From: Oscillatoria salina IIICB1
Lineage (GTDB): Bacteria; Cyanobacteriota; Cyanobacteriia; Cyanobacteriales; SIO1D9
DNA length: 64,000 nucleotides
Assembly (NCBI RefSeq): GCF_020144665.1
Contig: NZ_JAAHBQ010000009.1
Span: 1-64,000 of the forward strand
Direction: 5' to 3'
Position numbers and translations under genes: made by a program. The notes beneath the pieces were generated by a model. The model was not told the origin of the DNA, made no database searches, and saw only the letters and a list, made by a program, of their open reading frames with translations. Positions 1 to 9,289 of the stretch are shown piece after piece. Every line of letters begins with the position of its first letter. Position 1 is the stretch's first letter.

Positions 1-403
1 CCAATCGCGCTCTTTCCTCGATCGACCGTCAAGGTCAACTTTGTCACTTAGGGAATAGTAACAATTACTTATTGAGATAGATACATCAGCGAACAATTAA
101 ATTTAAAGTTTAAGTAAAGTTACTGCCTCAAACAGCAAACTAACTACCGTTTGCCTAATTTTACTGAAACTCTCAACCTGCCTGGCGAGAAGACAATCCC
201 GGGTCTGAGAATTTATCGCCTGATTTTCAGCCCTAATGCCGCCTAATTTAAAGATTCAATGAAGATTCAGTAAAGGTACTGACTCTCAGCCCAAGTAGTC
301 GATATAATCTACATAAATTCCACTAGACTACGCAAAAATTATTTACTTATCCTCTTCGGAATTTTACTTACAAAAATTTTTTTAGTTGTACTGGGGTGTC
401 CAT
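1..403. other. Non-coding region upstream of the EPS cluster
   Basis: No credible coding frame is visible on either strand. The stretch is AT-rich and contains two near-identical 13-mers (AGTAAAGTTACTG at 113-125 and AGTAAAGGTACTG at 269-281) and a short direct repeat AAGATTCA at 252-270. It probably holds the promoter and leader of the downstream glycosyltransferase gene. The left end may carry the edge of a neighbouring gene too short to recognise. Confidence 0.5.
279..308 (+). promoter_or_regulatory. Possible sigma70-type promoter of the EPS cluster
   Basis: A perfect TATAAT lies at 303-308. Eighteen bases upstream is a weak -35-like CTGACT at 279-284. This would leave a leader of roughly 90 bases before the ATG at 404. 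The -35 is poor, so the site may depend on an activator. The call rests on consensus matching only. Confidence 0.3.
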
Positions 404-1156
404 ATGAATAGAGTTAACTTACTTAACATCCAAATTGACAATCTGAGCCTAAATGAATTGTTAGAAAAGCTTAAGCAAGGAGGTGTAGTATATACACCTA
501 ACGTAGATCATCTAATTAAACTCCAAAAAGATTCGGAATTTTATCAAATATATCAAACTGCCGATTTTCGAGTTTGTGATAGTCAAATTTTGCTGTTAGC
601 ATCTAAATTTTTGGGTCAACCAATTAGAGAAAAAATCTCTGGTTCAGATTTATTTCCCGCTTTTTGCGACTATTATAAACAGGATCGAGATGTTAAAATT
701 TTTCTTCTCGGAGGACCAGAAGGAGTAGCCGATCGAGCACAAAAGAAAATTAATGCTAGAGTAGGACGTCAAATAGTTGTCGGTTCTCATACACCTTCTT
801 TTGGCTTTGAAAAAGACGAACAGGAATGTCAGAAAATTATTAATTTAATTAATAACTCTGGAGCGACAGTTTTAGCGATCGGTGTAGGCGCCCCGAAACA
901 AGAAAAATGGATTTTTAAATATAAAAATAACTTGAAAAATATCCAAACTTTTCTGGCAATAGGTGCTACCATCGAATTTGAAGCAGGTGCCAAGAAAAGA
1001 GCGCCAAAATGGATGAGTCAGTTAGGTTTAGAGTGGTTATTCCGACTGATTTTAGAACCGAAGCGACTTTGGAAAAGATATTTAGTAGAAGATATTCCTT
1101 TCTTAGGACTAATTCTGCACCAAAAACTCAGTTTGCATTTAGCAAGAACTAGGTAG
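404..1156 (+). CDS. WecG/TagA/CpsF family glycosyltransferase
   Basis: This 250-residue protein belongs to the WecG/TagA/CpsF family (GT26), which adds a sugar such as N-acetylmannosamine or a related residue to a lipid-linked sugar on the cytoplasmic membrane. Visible signatures are the N-terminal TPNVDHLIKL block, an Asp in RVCDSQ at the position of the family's catalytic base, the FLLGGPEGVAD loop, GVGAPKQEKWI, and the basic C-terminal helix GLEWLFRLILEPKRLWKRY thought to contact the membrane. An in-frame TTG lies at 386, but the ATG at 404 matches the usual family N-terminus, so I start there. It opens the EPS cluster and may perform an early step of repeat-unit assembly. The exact sugar cannot be read from sequence. 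Confidence 0.88.
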   Translation: MNRVNLLNIQIDNLSLNELLEKLKQGGVVYTPNVDHLIKLQKDSEFYQIYQTADFRVCDSQILLLASKFLGQPIREKISGSDLFPAFCDYYKQDRDVKIFLLGGPEGVADRAQKKINARVGRQIVVGSHTPSFGFEKDEQECQKIINLINNSGATVLAIGVGAPKQEKWIFKYKNNLKNIQTFLAIGATIEFEAGAKKRAPKWMSQLGLEWLFRLILEPKRLWKRYLVEDIPFLGLILHQKLSLHLARTR

Positions 1157-1236
1157 GAAACTCGCAAAAAGAGTGTGATAGAATAAACCGTACTTCTAGT
1201 GACTACACTGGAAAATAGCTACTCGTAACGAAAAAG

Positions 1237-2349
1237 ATGAAAAAGCTGAATGTGGTGATGCTCGGTCCTGGGTTGGAAGAGAAAGGAGGAATGGGTTCAG
1301 TAGAAACTCTAATTCTGAATACTGCCCCTTCCGAAGTAAAAATTGAACACGCTTCCACCTGGGATGGAGAAAGCAGTACATTGAAACTCTTTTCTCAGGC
1401 AGTAACTTTTTTCTTGGGGAAACTATTACGAGGAAAAGTAGATTTAGTTCACATTCATGTAGCTGAAGGAGGTAGCACAGTGCGAAAATCAATCCTCGCA
1501 CTGATTGCCTTCGCCTTCCGTAAGCCAGTAATCATGCACGCTCATGGTTGCGAATTCCATTTGTTTTACGAAAAACTACCTAAACTGCCCAAAATAGGAC
1601 TCAACTGGGTATGGCGACGATGTAGCTATATAATCGTCTTATCCGAAAGCTGGAAAAAATTTTACAGCGATCGCTGCGGCTTGAAACCAGAACAAGTGGT
1701 AGTCCTTCCTAACCCAGTAGCTATCCCTGAGAGCATACCCGATCGCCAGAACTCCGAACAAGTTAAATTCCTGTTCCTGGGAAAAATCAATCAACGTAAA
1801 GGCATCTTTGACTTACTCCAAGCCTTTGCCCAACTTCCACCACCACAGCGAGAAAAAGCACAGCTAATTTTAGCAGGAAGTGGAGAAATCGAACAAGCAA
1901 CCAACCTAGCTCAAAGCTTACAAATCGACCAACAAATCCTCTTCCCTGGTTGGATAACCAAACAGCAATGCCAAGAATTATTAGCCCAGGCTGATGTCTT
2001 CCTCCTCCCTTCCTATAACGAAGGTTTGCCAATGGCATTACTAGAAGGAATGAGTTGGGGACTACCAGCAATTACTACCCCCGTAGGAGGTATTCCAGAG
2101 CTAGTCACAGACAAACAGACAGGATTATTAGTTAATCCGGGTGACATAACCGGGTTAAAAGAAGCAATGCAGTCTTTAATTGAAGATCGTTCTTGGAGAT
2201 TACAGTTAGGAAAAGCTGCCAGAGACTGTGTCGCCCCCCTAGACGTAAAAATTTACAGTCGTTCTCTGTTTGATATTTATTACTCAGTAGGAGCAAGGAA
2301 GGAAAATCAAGATGCCAAAATTACTAACCTTAAGAGAGTGGCAGAGTAG
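1237..2349 (+). CDS. GT4 family glycosyltransferase
   Basis: This is a 370-residue GT-B fold glycosyltransferase of family GT4. The N-terminal acceptor half starts with the glycine-rich GGMGSVETLILN loop. The C-terminal half has the nucleotide-sugar-binding pattern FLFLGKINQRKGIFDLL and the E-x7-E motif in YNEGLPMALLEGMSWGLP, followed by GGIPELV. There is no signal peptide or membrane segment, so it should work at the inner face of the membrane. It lies 80 bases after the WecG-like gene and 30 bases before the wzc-like gene, so co-transcription is likely. The donor and acceptor cannot be inferred from sequence. Confidence 0.9.
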   Translation: MKKLNVVMLGPGLEEKGGMGSVETLILNTAPSEVKIEHASTWDGESSTLKLFSQAVTFFLGKLLRGKVDLVHIHVAEGGSTVRKSILALIAFAFRKPVIMHAHGCEFHLFYEKLPKLPKIGLNWVWRRCSYIIVLSESWKKFYSDRCGLKPEQVVVLPNPVAIPESIPDRQNSEQVKFLFLGKINQRKGIFDLLQAFAQLPPPQREKAQLILAGSGEIEQATNLAQSLQIDQQILFPGWITKQQCQELLAQADVFLLPSYNEGLPMALLEGMSWGLPAITTPVGGIPELVTDKQTGLLVNPGDITGLKEAMQSLIEDRSWRLQLGKAARDCVAPLDVKIYSRSLFDIYYSVGARKENQDAKITNLKRVAE

Positions 2350-2379
2350 CACTAGATTTGGTAGGAATTAGAATAAGAG

Positions 2380-4620
2380 ATGATTCCTGCTTTATTAAAA
2401 ACATCTATGCAACCTCAAGAACATCCGGAAGAAATCGATTTGCAGAAATACTGGCTGATTTTGAAAAGGCACTGGTTGCCCGCAAGCCTAGTTTGGATAG
2501 CAGTTGTTGCTATTTCTCTTTATAAAGCCCTGTCGATCGAGGATATCTATCAAGCTTACGGCAAGCTGAGATTCAAAAAACAAAATACTACTTCCGCCTT
2601 GATTACGGAAGCTGGAGAAAAAATTGGTAAACTAGATTCTTTAAATACCAACAATACTCCTTTAGATACAGAAGCACAAGTAATTCGCACAGCTCCCGTT
2701 GTCAATCGAACTATCGAAACCTTAAATTTAACCACCGAAGAAGGCAAACCTCTAACTTACCAAAAATTCATTAGCCGCCTTAACGTTAGTAATATTCCCG
2801 GCACAGACGTTTTACTAATTTCCTATAAAAATCCCGATCCAGAAAAAGCTGAGTTGGTAGTTAACCAACTTATGGAAATTTATATCGAAAATAATATTCT
2901 GGTTAATCGCGCCGAAGCAGCCGCAGCACGACAGTTTATTACAGAACAACTTCCCAAAACCGAAGCAGCGCTACAAGAAGCAGAAATAGCACTGCGAAAC
3001 TTTAAAGAGAAATACGAGATCGTCAATTTGGCAGCAGAAAAAGAATTCGCCGTTGCTCAAACTAATCAATTAGATAGCCAAATTGACCAAGCAAATATGC
3101 AACTGCAAAGAGTTACAGTTAGGATCGCAGAAATTCAAAACCAAATGGGACTGAATTCTCAACAAGCCTTAGCCGTAAACTCTTTAAGCGAATCCGAGGG
3201 AGTTCAGCAAGCACTTACGAAATTACAAGAAGTAGAAGAAGAGTTAGCCACCGAACAAAGTCGGTTTTCCGATCGCAACCCAATAGTAATCAACTTACAA
3301 GAAAAGAAAATAGCCCTAGAGGATCTCTTAGCACAACGAGTCAACGCAGTTTTAGGTGAGTCCCCAAGACTCAGCGAACAAAATTTCCAGATGGGCGAAC
3401 TACAAGCAGGTTTAACCGATAAATTGGTAAGTGCTGAGTTAGAACGTCGAGAACTACTCGAACAAATAGAATCTTTAGAAAAACTGCGCTCATTGTATAA
3501 CCAACGCGCGAATCAAGTTCCGAAACTCGAACAGTTACAGCAAAAATTACAGCGACAAGTAGATGCTGCTCAATCTACTTATCAAATTTTACTCAATAAC
3601 TTACAACAAGTTCAAATTGCTGAAAATCAAAATGTAGGCAACGCTCAAATCATTAGTCCGGCTATTGCCTCAGAAGATCCAGTTTCTACCAGTAAAAAAA
3701 TGGTTTTAGGGACAGGAATTATTTTTGGTGCTGGACTATATGTAATTACAGCATTTGTCCTAGAACTGATCGATCCCTCAGTTAAAACTAGCAAAGAACT
3801 GCGCAATTTGTTTAACTATACATTATTGGGTATGATTCCTAGTTCTCGGAAAAAAGGTATTTTTTCCAGAATGCAAGTAGAGTCAACTATCCCAGAACGT
3901 CAAGTTATCGACTCACCTCATTCTATAAATAGCGAAGCCTACCGAATGTTGCAGGCGAACTTGAAATTTCTCAGTCCCGATCGCGACTTAAAAGTAATTG
4001 TCGTTACCAGTTCAGTTTCCAAAGAAGGAAAATCCACCATCTCAACAAACTTAGCCGCCGCGATCGCCCAACTTGGTAGTCGCGTCTTATTAGTCGATGC
4101 CGATCTACACCATCCTTACCAACATCATATTTGGCAGTTAACTAACGAACTAGGTTTGAGTGACGTAATCGTCGATCGCGCGGAATTAGAACGAGCAGTA
4201 AAACCAGTTATGCCTCATCTTGATGTTTTACCCTCAGGAGTAATTCCTCCTAATTCTTTAGCTTTGCTAGAATCCAAGCGCATGAAGTTATTAATTGAGA
4301 GTTTCCGTCAAGATTACGATTTTGTCATCATTGATACACCTCCACTGTTACTAGTAGCAGATGCCCTCACACTCAGTAAAATGACAGATGGAATTTTGCT
4401 AGTAGCAAGACCAGGCATAATTGACAGAGTAAGTGCAACTGCGGCTAAAGAACTTTTACAAAAATCAGGTCAAAATGTTCTCGGCTTAGTAACGAACAGT
4501 GTCTTCGTTGAAAATGAACCTGATAGTTATTTCCATTATGCTAAAAGCTATCATGAGGATCATAGTGATGTGCCAGCAACAAAAGTACCCAAAGCGCCCA
4601 CAAACTCTCTGAAACCATAA
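2380..4620 (+). CDS. Wzc-like polysaccharide co-polymerase / tyrosine autokinase
   Basis: This 746-residue membrane protein combines a Wzz/GumC chain-length domain with a bacterial tyrosine kinase. A first membrane segment lies near residues 32-52. A long periplasmic coiled-coil region (about 170-420) follows, then a second membrane segment near 440-462 and a cytoplasmic P-loop kinase. The Walker A is SSVSKEGKST, Walker A' is LLVDADL, and Walker B is FVIIDTPP. The C-terminus carries a small tyrosine cluster (YFHYAKSY), the expected autophosphorylation tail. It should set polymer length and cycle with export of the EPS. An alternative in-frame ATG is at 2407. Compare the paralog at 18340-20547, whose kinase motifs are degenerate. 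Confidence 0.9.
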   Translation: MIPALLKTSMQPQEHPEEIDLQKYWLILKRHWLPASLVWIAVVAISLYKALSIEDIYQAYGKLRFKKQNTTSALITEAGEKIGKLDSLNTNNTPLDTEAQVIRTAPVVNRTIETLNLTTEEGKPLTYQKFISRLNVSNIPGTDVLLISYKNPDPEKAELVVNQLMEIYIENNILVNRAEAAAARQFITEQLPKTEAALQEAEIALRNFKEKYEIVNLAAEKEFAVAQTNQLDSQIDQANMQLQRVTVRIAEIQNQMGLNSQQALAVNSLSESEGVQQALTKLQEVEEELATEQSRFSDRNPIVINLQEKKIALEDLLAQRVNAVLGESPRLSEQNFQMGELQAGLTDKLVSAELERRELLEQIESLEKLRSLYNQRANQVPKLEQLQQKLQRQVDAAQSTYQILLNNLQQVQIAENQNVGNAQIISPAIASEDPVSTSKKMVLGTGIIFGAGLYVITAFVLELIDPSVKTSKELRNLFNYTLLGMIPSSRKKGIFSRMQVESTIPERQVIDSPHSINSEAYRMLQANLKFLSPDRDLKVIVVTSSVSKEGKSTISTNLAAAIAQLGSRVLLVDADLHHPYQHHIWQLTNELGLSDVIVDRAELERAVKPVMPHLDVLPSGVIPPNSLALLESKRMKLLIESFRQDYDFVIIDTPPLLLVADALTLSKMTDGILLVARPGIIDRVSATAAKELLQKSGQNVLGLVTNSVFVENEPDSYFHYAKSYHEDHSDVPATKVPKAPTNSLKP

Positions 4621-4687
4621 ATCAAACAAGACAGACAAAATTAAAAATTTTCCCCAAACAATTTGTGCTTTTTGTTAGGTACTTTTT

Positions 4688-6067
4688 ATGTATCAGCATA
4701 TCCTTACTGCCGCAACCAGATTAAAGCAGCATCTTCTCAATTCCGGACAAAAACTTATCAGAAAAACTCAGTCTGACAGTCTGCAAGGCTTCATCGCCAG
4801 GGTCGCAGCAGGAACTTTTGGGATCAAAGTAGCCAATGCTTTTTTGGCATATGCTATTAGCTTACTTTTGGCGAGAATTTTAGGAGCAGAAGGATTTGGC
4901 AGTTACGCTTATGCCCTAGCTTGGGTAAGCCTTCTGTTAATACCAGCAGTACTGGGACTTGAAGGAGTAATTACCCGTGAAGTTGCCGTTTATCAAACTA
5001 AATCAAACTGGAGTCTGGCTCATGGTCTTCTTCGTTGGGCTAACCAAGTCGTTCTACTTTCTGCTCTCATCTTGGGTATCTTAGCAGCCGTGGTTATTTG
5101 GGTTTTGACCCCAACTTCAGACTCACAAACGCTCTTTACATTTTTAATCGCCATAATTTCATTACCTTTTGCCGCCTTAGCAAGACTTAGACAGTCAGCA
5201 ATGCAAGCTATTCAACGTATTGTCATCGGGCAAGTACCAGAAATGCTCGTTCGTCCGATCTTGTTAATTATTCTACTTGGGGGATTGTCTCTTCTGGGTA
5301 TCAGTTTGAGTACCCCTTGGGCAATGGGAATGAATACTGCGGCTACAGGAATAGCTTTTTTGGTTGGAGCATATTTACTCGATCGATATTTACCAGAGAA
5401 TATTAAACATACACCTGCTGAATATCGCCCCTTACTTTGGCTCCGCAGTGCATTACCAATGCTACTTATTGGTAGTTTATACATTGTTAATAACCAAACA
5501 GACACAGTGATGTTAGGGGCAATGAAAGATTCAGAAGCGGTAGGTATCTACACGGTTGCTAATCGAGGTGCTAGTTTAATTACATTCGTGTTAGTAGCTT
5601 TCAATACTTCTCTCGCACCTACTTTTGCGAGTTTATATGCCCAAGGAGATAAAAGGCGACTACAGCGAGTCGTTACCAAAGGTTGCCGAATGGTTTTGTT
5701 AGCTGCTTTACCAATTGCTTTTGCTTTAATAGCATTTGGTTATTGGTTTCTCTTGCTTTTTGGTGCAGAATTTGTTCAAGGGCAAACAGCCCTAACAATT
5801 TTAAGTTTTGGTCAGCTAGCTAATGCTGCTACAGGCTCAGTTGCTTTACTATTGATTATGACTGGTCACGAACGCGATACGGCGATCGGTATTTCTGCCA
5901 GTGCGCTTTTAAATATTATTTTAAATGCGATCCTGATACCCCAGTGGGGTGTAGAAGGTGCTGCTACGGCAACAGCAACTAGCACATTTTTTTGGAATAT
6001 TATTTTAGTCGTATTTGCCCAAAAAAGGTTGCAAATTAACTCGACTGTTCTCGGAAAACTTAATTGA
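4688..6067 (+). CDS. Oligosaccharide flippase (Wzx-like)
   Basis: This 459-residue protein is strongly hydrophobic, with about 12-14 predicted membrane spans and short loops, typical of the polysaccharide-specific transporter branch of the MOP superfamily. The N-terminal pattern ISLLLARILGAEGFGSYAYALAW is characteristic of Wzx/RfbX proteins and is quoted here in part only. Its role would be to move lipid-linked repeat units across the plasma membrane before polymerisation. Together with the O-antigen polymerase-like gene at 7979 and the wzc-like gene just upstream, it marks a Wzx/Wzy-type pathway. The sulfotransferase gene follows after 14 bases, so the two are probably on one transcript. Confidence 0.88.
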   Translation: MYQHILTAATRLKQHLLNSGQKLIRKTQSDSLQGFIARVAAGTFGIKVANAFLAYAISLLLARILGAEGFGSYAYALAWVSLLLIPAVLGLEGVITREVAVYQTKSNWSLAHGLLRWANQVVLLSALILGILAAVVIWVLTPTSDSQTLFTFLIAIISLPFAALARLRQSAMQAIQRIVIGQVPEMLVRPILLIILLGGLSLLGISLSTPWAMGMNTAATGIAFLVGAYLLDRYLPENIKHTPAEYRPLLWLRSALPMLLIGSLYIVNNQTDTVMLGAMKDSEAVGIYTVANRGASLITFVLVAFNTSLAPTFASLYAQGDKRRLQRVVTKGCRMVLLAALPIAFALIAFGYWFLLLFGAEFVQGQTALTILSFGQLANAATGSVALLLIMTGHERDTAIGISASALLNIILNAILIPQWGVEGAATATATSTFFWNIILVVFAQKRLQINSTVLGKLN

Positions 6068-6081
6068 GGGGATCGAAAAAA

Positions 6082-6984
6082 ATGAAGAAGCCAAATTTTT
6101 TTATCATCGGCGCTCCCAAATGCGGGACAACCGCCCTGAGCGAATATTTGAAAACTCACCCGAATGTTTATCTATCTTCCCCTAAAGAACCTCATTATTT
6201 TGCAGAAGCAGAATTTAATACTCCTAATCTAAAAACCTGGGAACAGTATTTAAAATTGTTTGAAGAGGCTACTGATAAGCATCTCGCAATTGGAGAAGCC
6301 TCAGTACACTATTTGTATTCGTCTATTGCTTTACAAAGAATTTATGAATATAACTCAAAGGCTAAAATTATCGCAATGTTTCGCAATCCAGTAGATTTGG
6401 TTTATTCTTATCACTCTCAACTGGTGTATAACTACGATGAAGATGAAAAAGATTTTGAGAAAGCCTGGAGTTTGCAGAAATCTCGTCAAGAAGGCTTTAA
6501 TTTACCTAAATTAGCTCAAAATCCTTATGTTTTTCAGTATAAGTCAATTGGTCAATTAGGTTCTCAAGTAGAGAAACTGTTACAAATATTTCCCTCTGAG
6601 CAAGTAAAATTAATTCTATTTGATGATTTTAAATCTTCAACAGCGACAATTTATCGAAAAGTTTTAGAATTTTTGGAACTACCAGATGACGGCAGAGTTG
6701 ATTTTCCGCGAATTAATGCCAACAGAAAGCACAAAATAGCTTGGTTGGGGATAATTACCGAAAAAACTCCTCCGAGTTTAATGAAAACAGCAGCGATCGC
6801 CAAAAAAGTTTTAGGCGTAGAAAGTTTTGGACTGGTGAATAAAATTCGACAGACAAATAGAGAAGAATTTAAACGAAAACCTCTTAGCTCAGATTTTCGT
6901 GCTAAATTGATCGAGGAATTTAGCACAGAAATTGATACTCTGTCAAGAGTTTTACAAAAAGACTTAACTCACTGGAAGATTTAA
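6082..6984 (+). CDS. PAPS-dependent sulfotransferase
   Basis: This 300-residue protein resembles the sulfotransferase family that includes heparan-sulfate N- and O-sulfotransferases. The 5'-phosphosulfate loop GAPKCGTTAL lies at residues 8-17. The 3'-phosphate-binding strand and helix (AMFRNPVDLVYSYHSQ) contain the Arg and Ser expected to hold PAPS. A DDF motif and a basic C-terminal part complete the domain. A TTG 18 bases upstream overlaps the flippase stop, but the ATG at 6082 follows a GAGGGG ribosome-binding site, so I use it. It is embedded among glycosyltransferases, which suggests transfer of sulfate to the EPS repeat unit. Sulfated EPS is known from cyanobacteria; the target here is inferred. 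Confidence 0.88.
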   Translation: MKKPNFFIIGAPKCGTTALSEYLKTHPNVYLSSPKEPHYFAEAEFNTPNLKTWEQYLKLFEEATDKHLAIGEASVHYLYSSIALQRIYEYNSKAKIIAMFRNPVDLVYSYHSQLVYNYDEDEKDFEKAWSLQKSRQEGFNLPKLAQNPYVFQYKSIGQLGSQVEKLLQIFPSEQVKLILFDDFKSSTATIYRKVLEFLELPDDGRVDFPRINANRKHKIAWLGIITEKTPPSLMKTAAIAKKVLGVESFGLVNKIRQTNREEFKRKPLSSDFRAKLIEEFSTEIDTLSRVLQKDLTHWKI

Positions 6985-7046
6985 GCAAAAAATTATTAGG
7001 TTTACACAAGTTACAAGAAATTTTTTAGTCATGTCTAAATTTAAGT

Positions 7047-7985
7047 ATGGACACTAATCCTTTAGTCAGTATTCTCATTAATAACTATAACTACGAGCGC
7101 TTTCTTGGAGAAGCAATTAACAGCGCCCTCAACCAAACCTATTTTAACTGCGAAGTAATTGTTGTCGATGATGGTTCTACAGACAACTCACCGGCAATAA
7201 TTGCTAGTTATGGCAAGCAAATTATTCCCATACTCAAAAAAAACGGCGGTCAAGCTTCAGCTATTAATGCAGGCTTTGCTGCAAGTAAAGGAGAAATCAT
7301 TTGTCTTTTAGACTCTGATGATTTATTTCTGCCCACAAAGGTAGCCGAAGTCGTCAAGATTTTGAGTAATCAACCAGATTTAGGTTGGTGTTTCCATCCC
7401 CAAAATTTAGTTAATACAGACGAGCTTGAACTTGAAAAAGAAATGCCTTTTGAAGGTAAACAAATAAGTGCTTCCAGAGAATATGATTTAAGAATACCAA
7501 TTAGGAGAGGTAAAATTAACGGCTATCTTCCTCCCTGGGGAATTCCTGCCACTTCTGGGCTTTGCTTTCGGCGATCGCTTTTAGAAAAGATTTTACCAAT
7601 GCCTGGAGGCGAAAAAGTTTCTTTGAGCGATAACTACATCAAGTTTGCTGCACTAGGTTTAGCTAAAGGTTTTGCTTTAGCAAAAGAATTATCTCTTCAG
7701 AGAATTCACAATAATAATATTTACACTTACCGGAAAGATCGAGAAAAAGAAAAAGTAAGAGCTAAAATATATATTTTAACCGCTTATTGGCTGAGAATAA
7801 ATTTCCCTTCAATAACTAAGTTTGCCAACAATTCTTTTACCACCGGATTAAGTCTCTATCAAAGTACAAATAGCAATGATGCTGAGTGCCAAGTAGTGAT
7901 TGAAAAATACTTATCATTGTTAAGTTTGCCTGAAAAAGTTGAAAATAATTTAAGGCTTTTCTACTATCGCTTAAAGACATGGTAA
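7047..7985 (+). CDS. GT2 family glycosyltransferase
   Basis: This 312-residue protein has a GT-A fold family 2 domain. It begins with VSILINNYNYERFLGEAI, continues with VIVVDDGSTDNS, and has the metal/nucleotide-binding acidic motif LLDSDD near residues 90-95. The C-terminal third is helical and basic. It is probably cytoplasmic and adds one sugar to the growing lipid-linked unit. Its stop overlaps the start of the next gene by seven bases (ATGGTAA), which implies translational coupling to the polymerase/ligase-like protein. The sugar specificity is not predictable. Confidence 0.9.
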   Translation: MDTNPLVSILINNYNYERFLGEAINSALNQTYFNCEVIVVDDGSTDNSPAIIASYGKQIIPILKKNGGQASAINAGFAASKGEIICLLDSDDLFLPTKVAEVVKILSNQPDLGWCFHPQNLVNTDELELEKEMPFEGKQISASREYDLRIPIRRGKINGYLPPWGIPATSGLCFRRSLLEKILPMPGGEKVSLSDNYIKFAALGLAKGFALAKELSLQRIHNNNIYTYRKDREKEKVRAKIYILTAYWLRINFPSITKFANNSFTTGLSLYQSTNSNDAECQVVIEKYLSLLSLPEKVENNLRLFYYRLKTW

Positions 7986-9229
7986 AAATATCTAAATTAG
8001 AAAATATATATTCACTTTTTGCCCTACTGTTTTTCAGTGGCGCCCTAGCTTTTGAAAGTTTATTTGCCAAATCTGAAGGTGAATTGGGTTCTCCTGTCCC
8101 TGGTTATAATCCACTTTCTTCTCTTTTATCCTTGTGGCAACATGGCATTTTTTTACTGGCTTTAGCTTTGCTGGTTGTGCGCTGGCGAAGGACTCTTGGC
8201 GCGGCATTAAGAAATAAATTTATTTGGTTTTTAATTGCCCTAATTATAACTTCTTATCTTTGGTCGGATTTTCCGGATTTTACCCAACGTCGTTCTCTGG
8301 CTCTTTTAGAAACAACTACATTTGGTTTATATTTAGCTTCACGCTATAGCTTAAAAACCCAGCTCAAATTTACAGCTATGGCACTGGGAATTGCCGCCGT
8401 TTTAAGCCTTTTATTTACTTTAGCTTTGCCAGGACGAGGTATTGAAAGTGGAGTTCACGCAGGTGCTTGGCGAGGAATCTTTATTCAAAAAAACATTTTT
8501 GCTCGCTTAATGGTTTTGAGTTCGATAGTTTTTTTAGTTGTAACTCCAGAAAATCGCAAACAACGTTATCTTATTTGGGCTACTTTTGGTCTTTCTATTG
8601 GTTTAATTCTGCTCACAACTTCAAAAACTGCTCTAGCATTATCAATGATTCTCTTACTTATGTTTCCTTTATATCAAGCGTTTCGATGGCGATTTACTTT
8701 GGCAACACCTTTCGTCCTTAGCGTAGTTTTGGTAGTTGCTAGTACAGTTACTTGGGTTTTGAGTAATGCAGAAAGGATTGTTAGCAGTGCGGGACGCGAT
8801 CTTACTTTATCTGGACGGACGATAATTTGGTCTGCTTTAATAGATAAAATTCAGGAACGACCTTGGTTAGGTTATGGATATATGGGATTTTGGCACGGCA
8901 TTTACGGACAGTCAGCTTATGTAGGAAAAGTTTATGGAACAACTTACATTCCGCCTCATTCTCATAATGGTTTTTTAGAGTTAGCTCTTGCTTTTGGCTT
9001 CGTCGGAGTTTTATTTTTTGTACTGAGTTTTATCAGTATTGCTAGAAGGGGAATTCTTTCAGCCCGTTTGACGAAAGCTAAAGAAGGATTGTGGCCTCTG
9101 ATGTATTTATCGTTTCTAATACTTTATAATCAAACTGAATCTACACTCGTAGAACATAATTCAATTTTTTGGGTATTGTATGTGTCATTGGCTTTGTCGA
9201 GATTTATCCCAGCGAGACAAACAGATTAA
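7979..9229 (+). CDS. O-antigen polymerase/ligase family protein (Wzy-like)
   Basis: This 416-residue polytopic membrane protein has about 10-12 hydrophobic segments. The large loop with GVHAGAWRGIFIQKNIFARL and the later RPWLGYGYMGFWHG and PPHSHNGFLELALAFG blocks are the hallmark of the Wzy_C (O-antigen ligase-like) family. In an EPS cluster with a flippase and Wzc, the likely role is polymerising flipped repeat units at the outer face of the plasma membrane. A ligase role cannot be excluded by sequence. The start overlaps the upstream GT2 stop. Confidence 0.87.
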   Translation: MVKISKLENIYSLFALLFFSGALAFESLFAKSEGELGSPVPGYNPLSSLLSLWQHGIFLLALALLVVRWRRTLGAALRNKFIWFLIALIITSYLWSDFPDFTQRRSLALLETTTFGLYLASRYSLKTQLKFTAMALGIAAVLSLLFTLALPGRGIESGVHAGAWRGIFIQKNIFARLMVLSSIVFLVVTPENRKQRYLIWATFGLSIGLILLTTSKTALALSMILLLMFPLYQAFRWRFTLATPFVLSVVLVVASTVTWVLSNAERIVSSAGRDLTLSGRTIIWSALIDKIQERPWLGYGYMGFWHGIYGQSAYVGKVYGTTYIPPHSHNGFLELALAFGFVGVLFFVLSFISIARRGILSARLTKAKEGLWPLMYLSFLILYNQTESTLVEHNSIFWVLYVSLALSRFIPARQTD

Positions 9230-9289
9230 CAGCGAGTTCGGTGTCGTGAAAAATTCTCGCCCTAAGCTTTGATTGAGGAGAATTAATTA

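Noticed and set aside
1196-1501. Open frame on the - strand opposite the second glycosyltransferase gene
   Set aside because: It overlaps the strongly conserved GT4 gene on the other strand and has no recognisable motif. It is a shadow of that gene, as are most of the other long opposite-strand frames.
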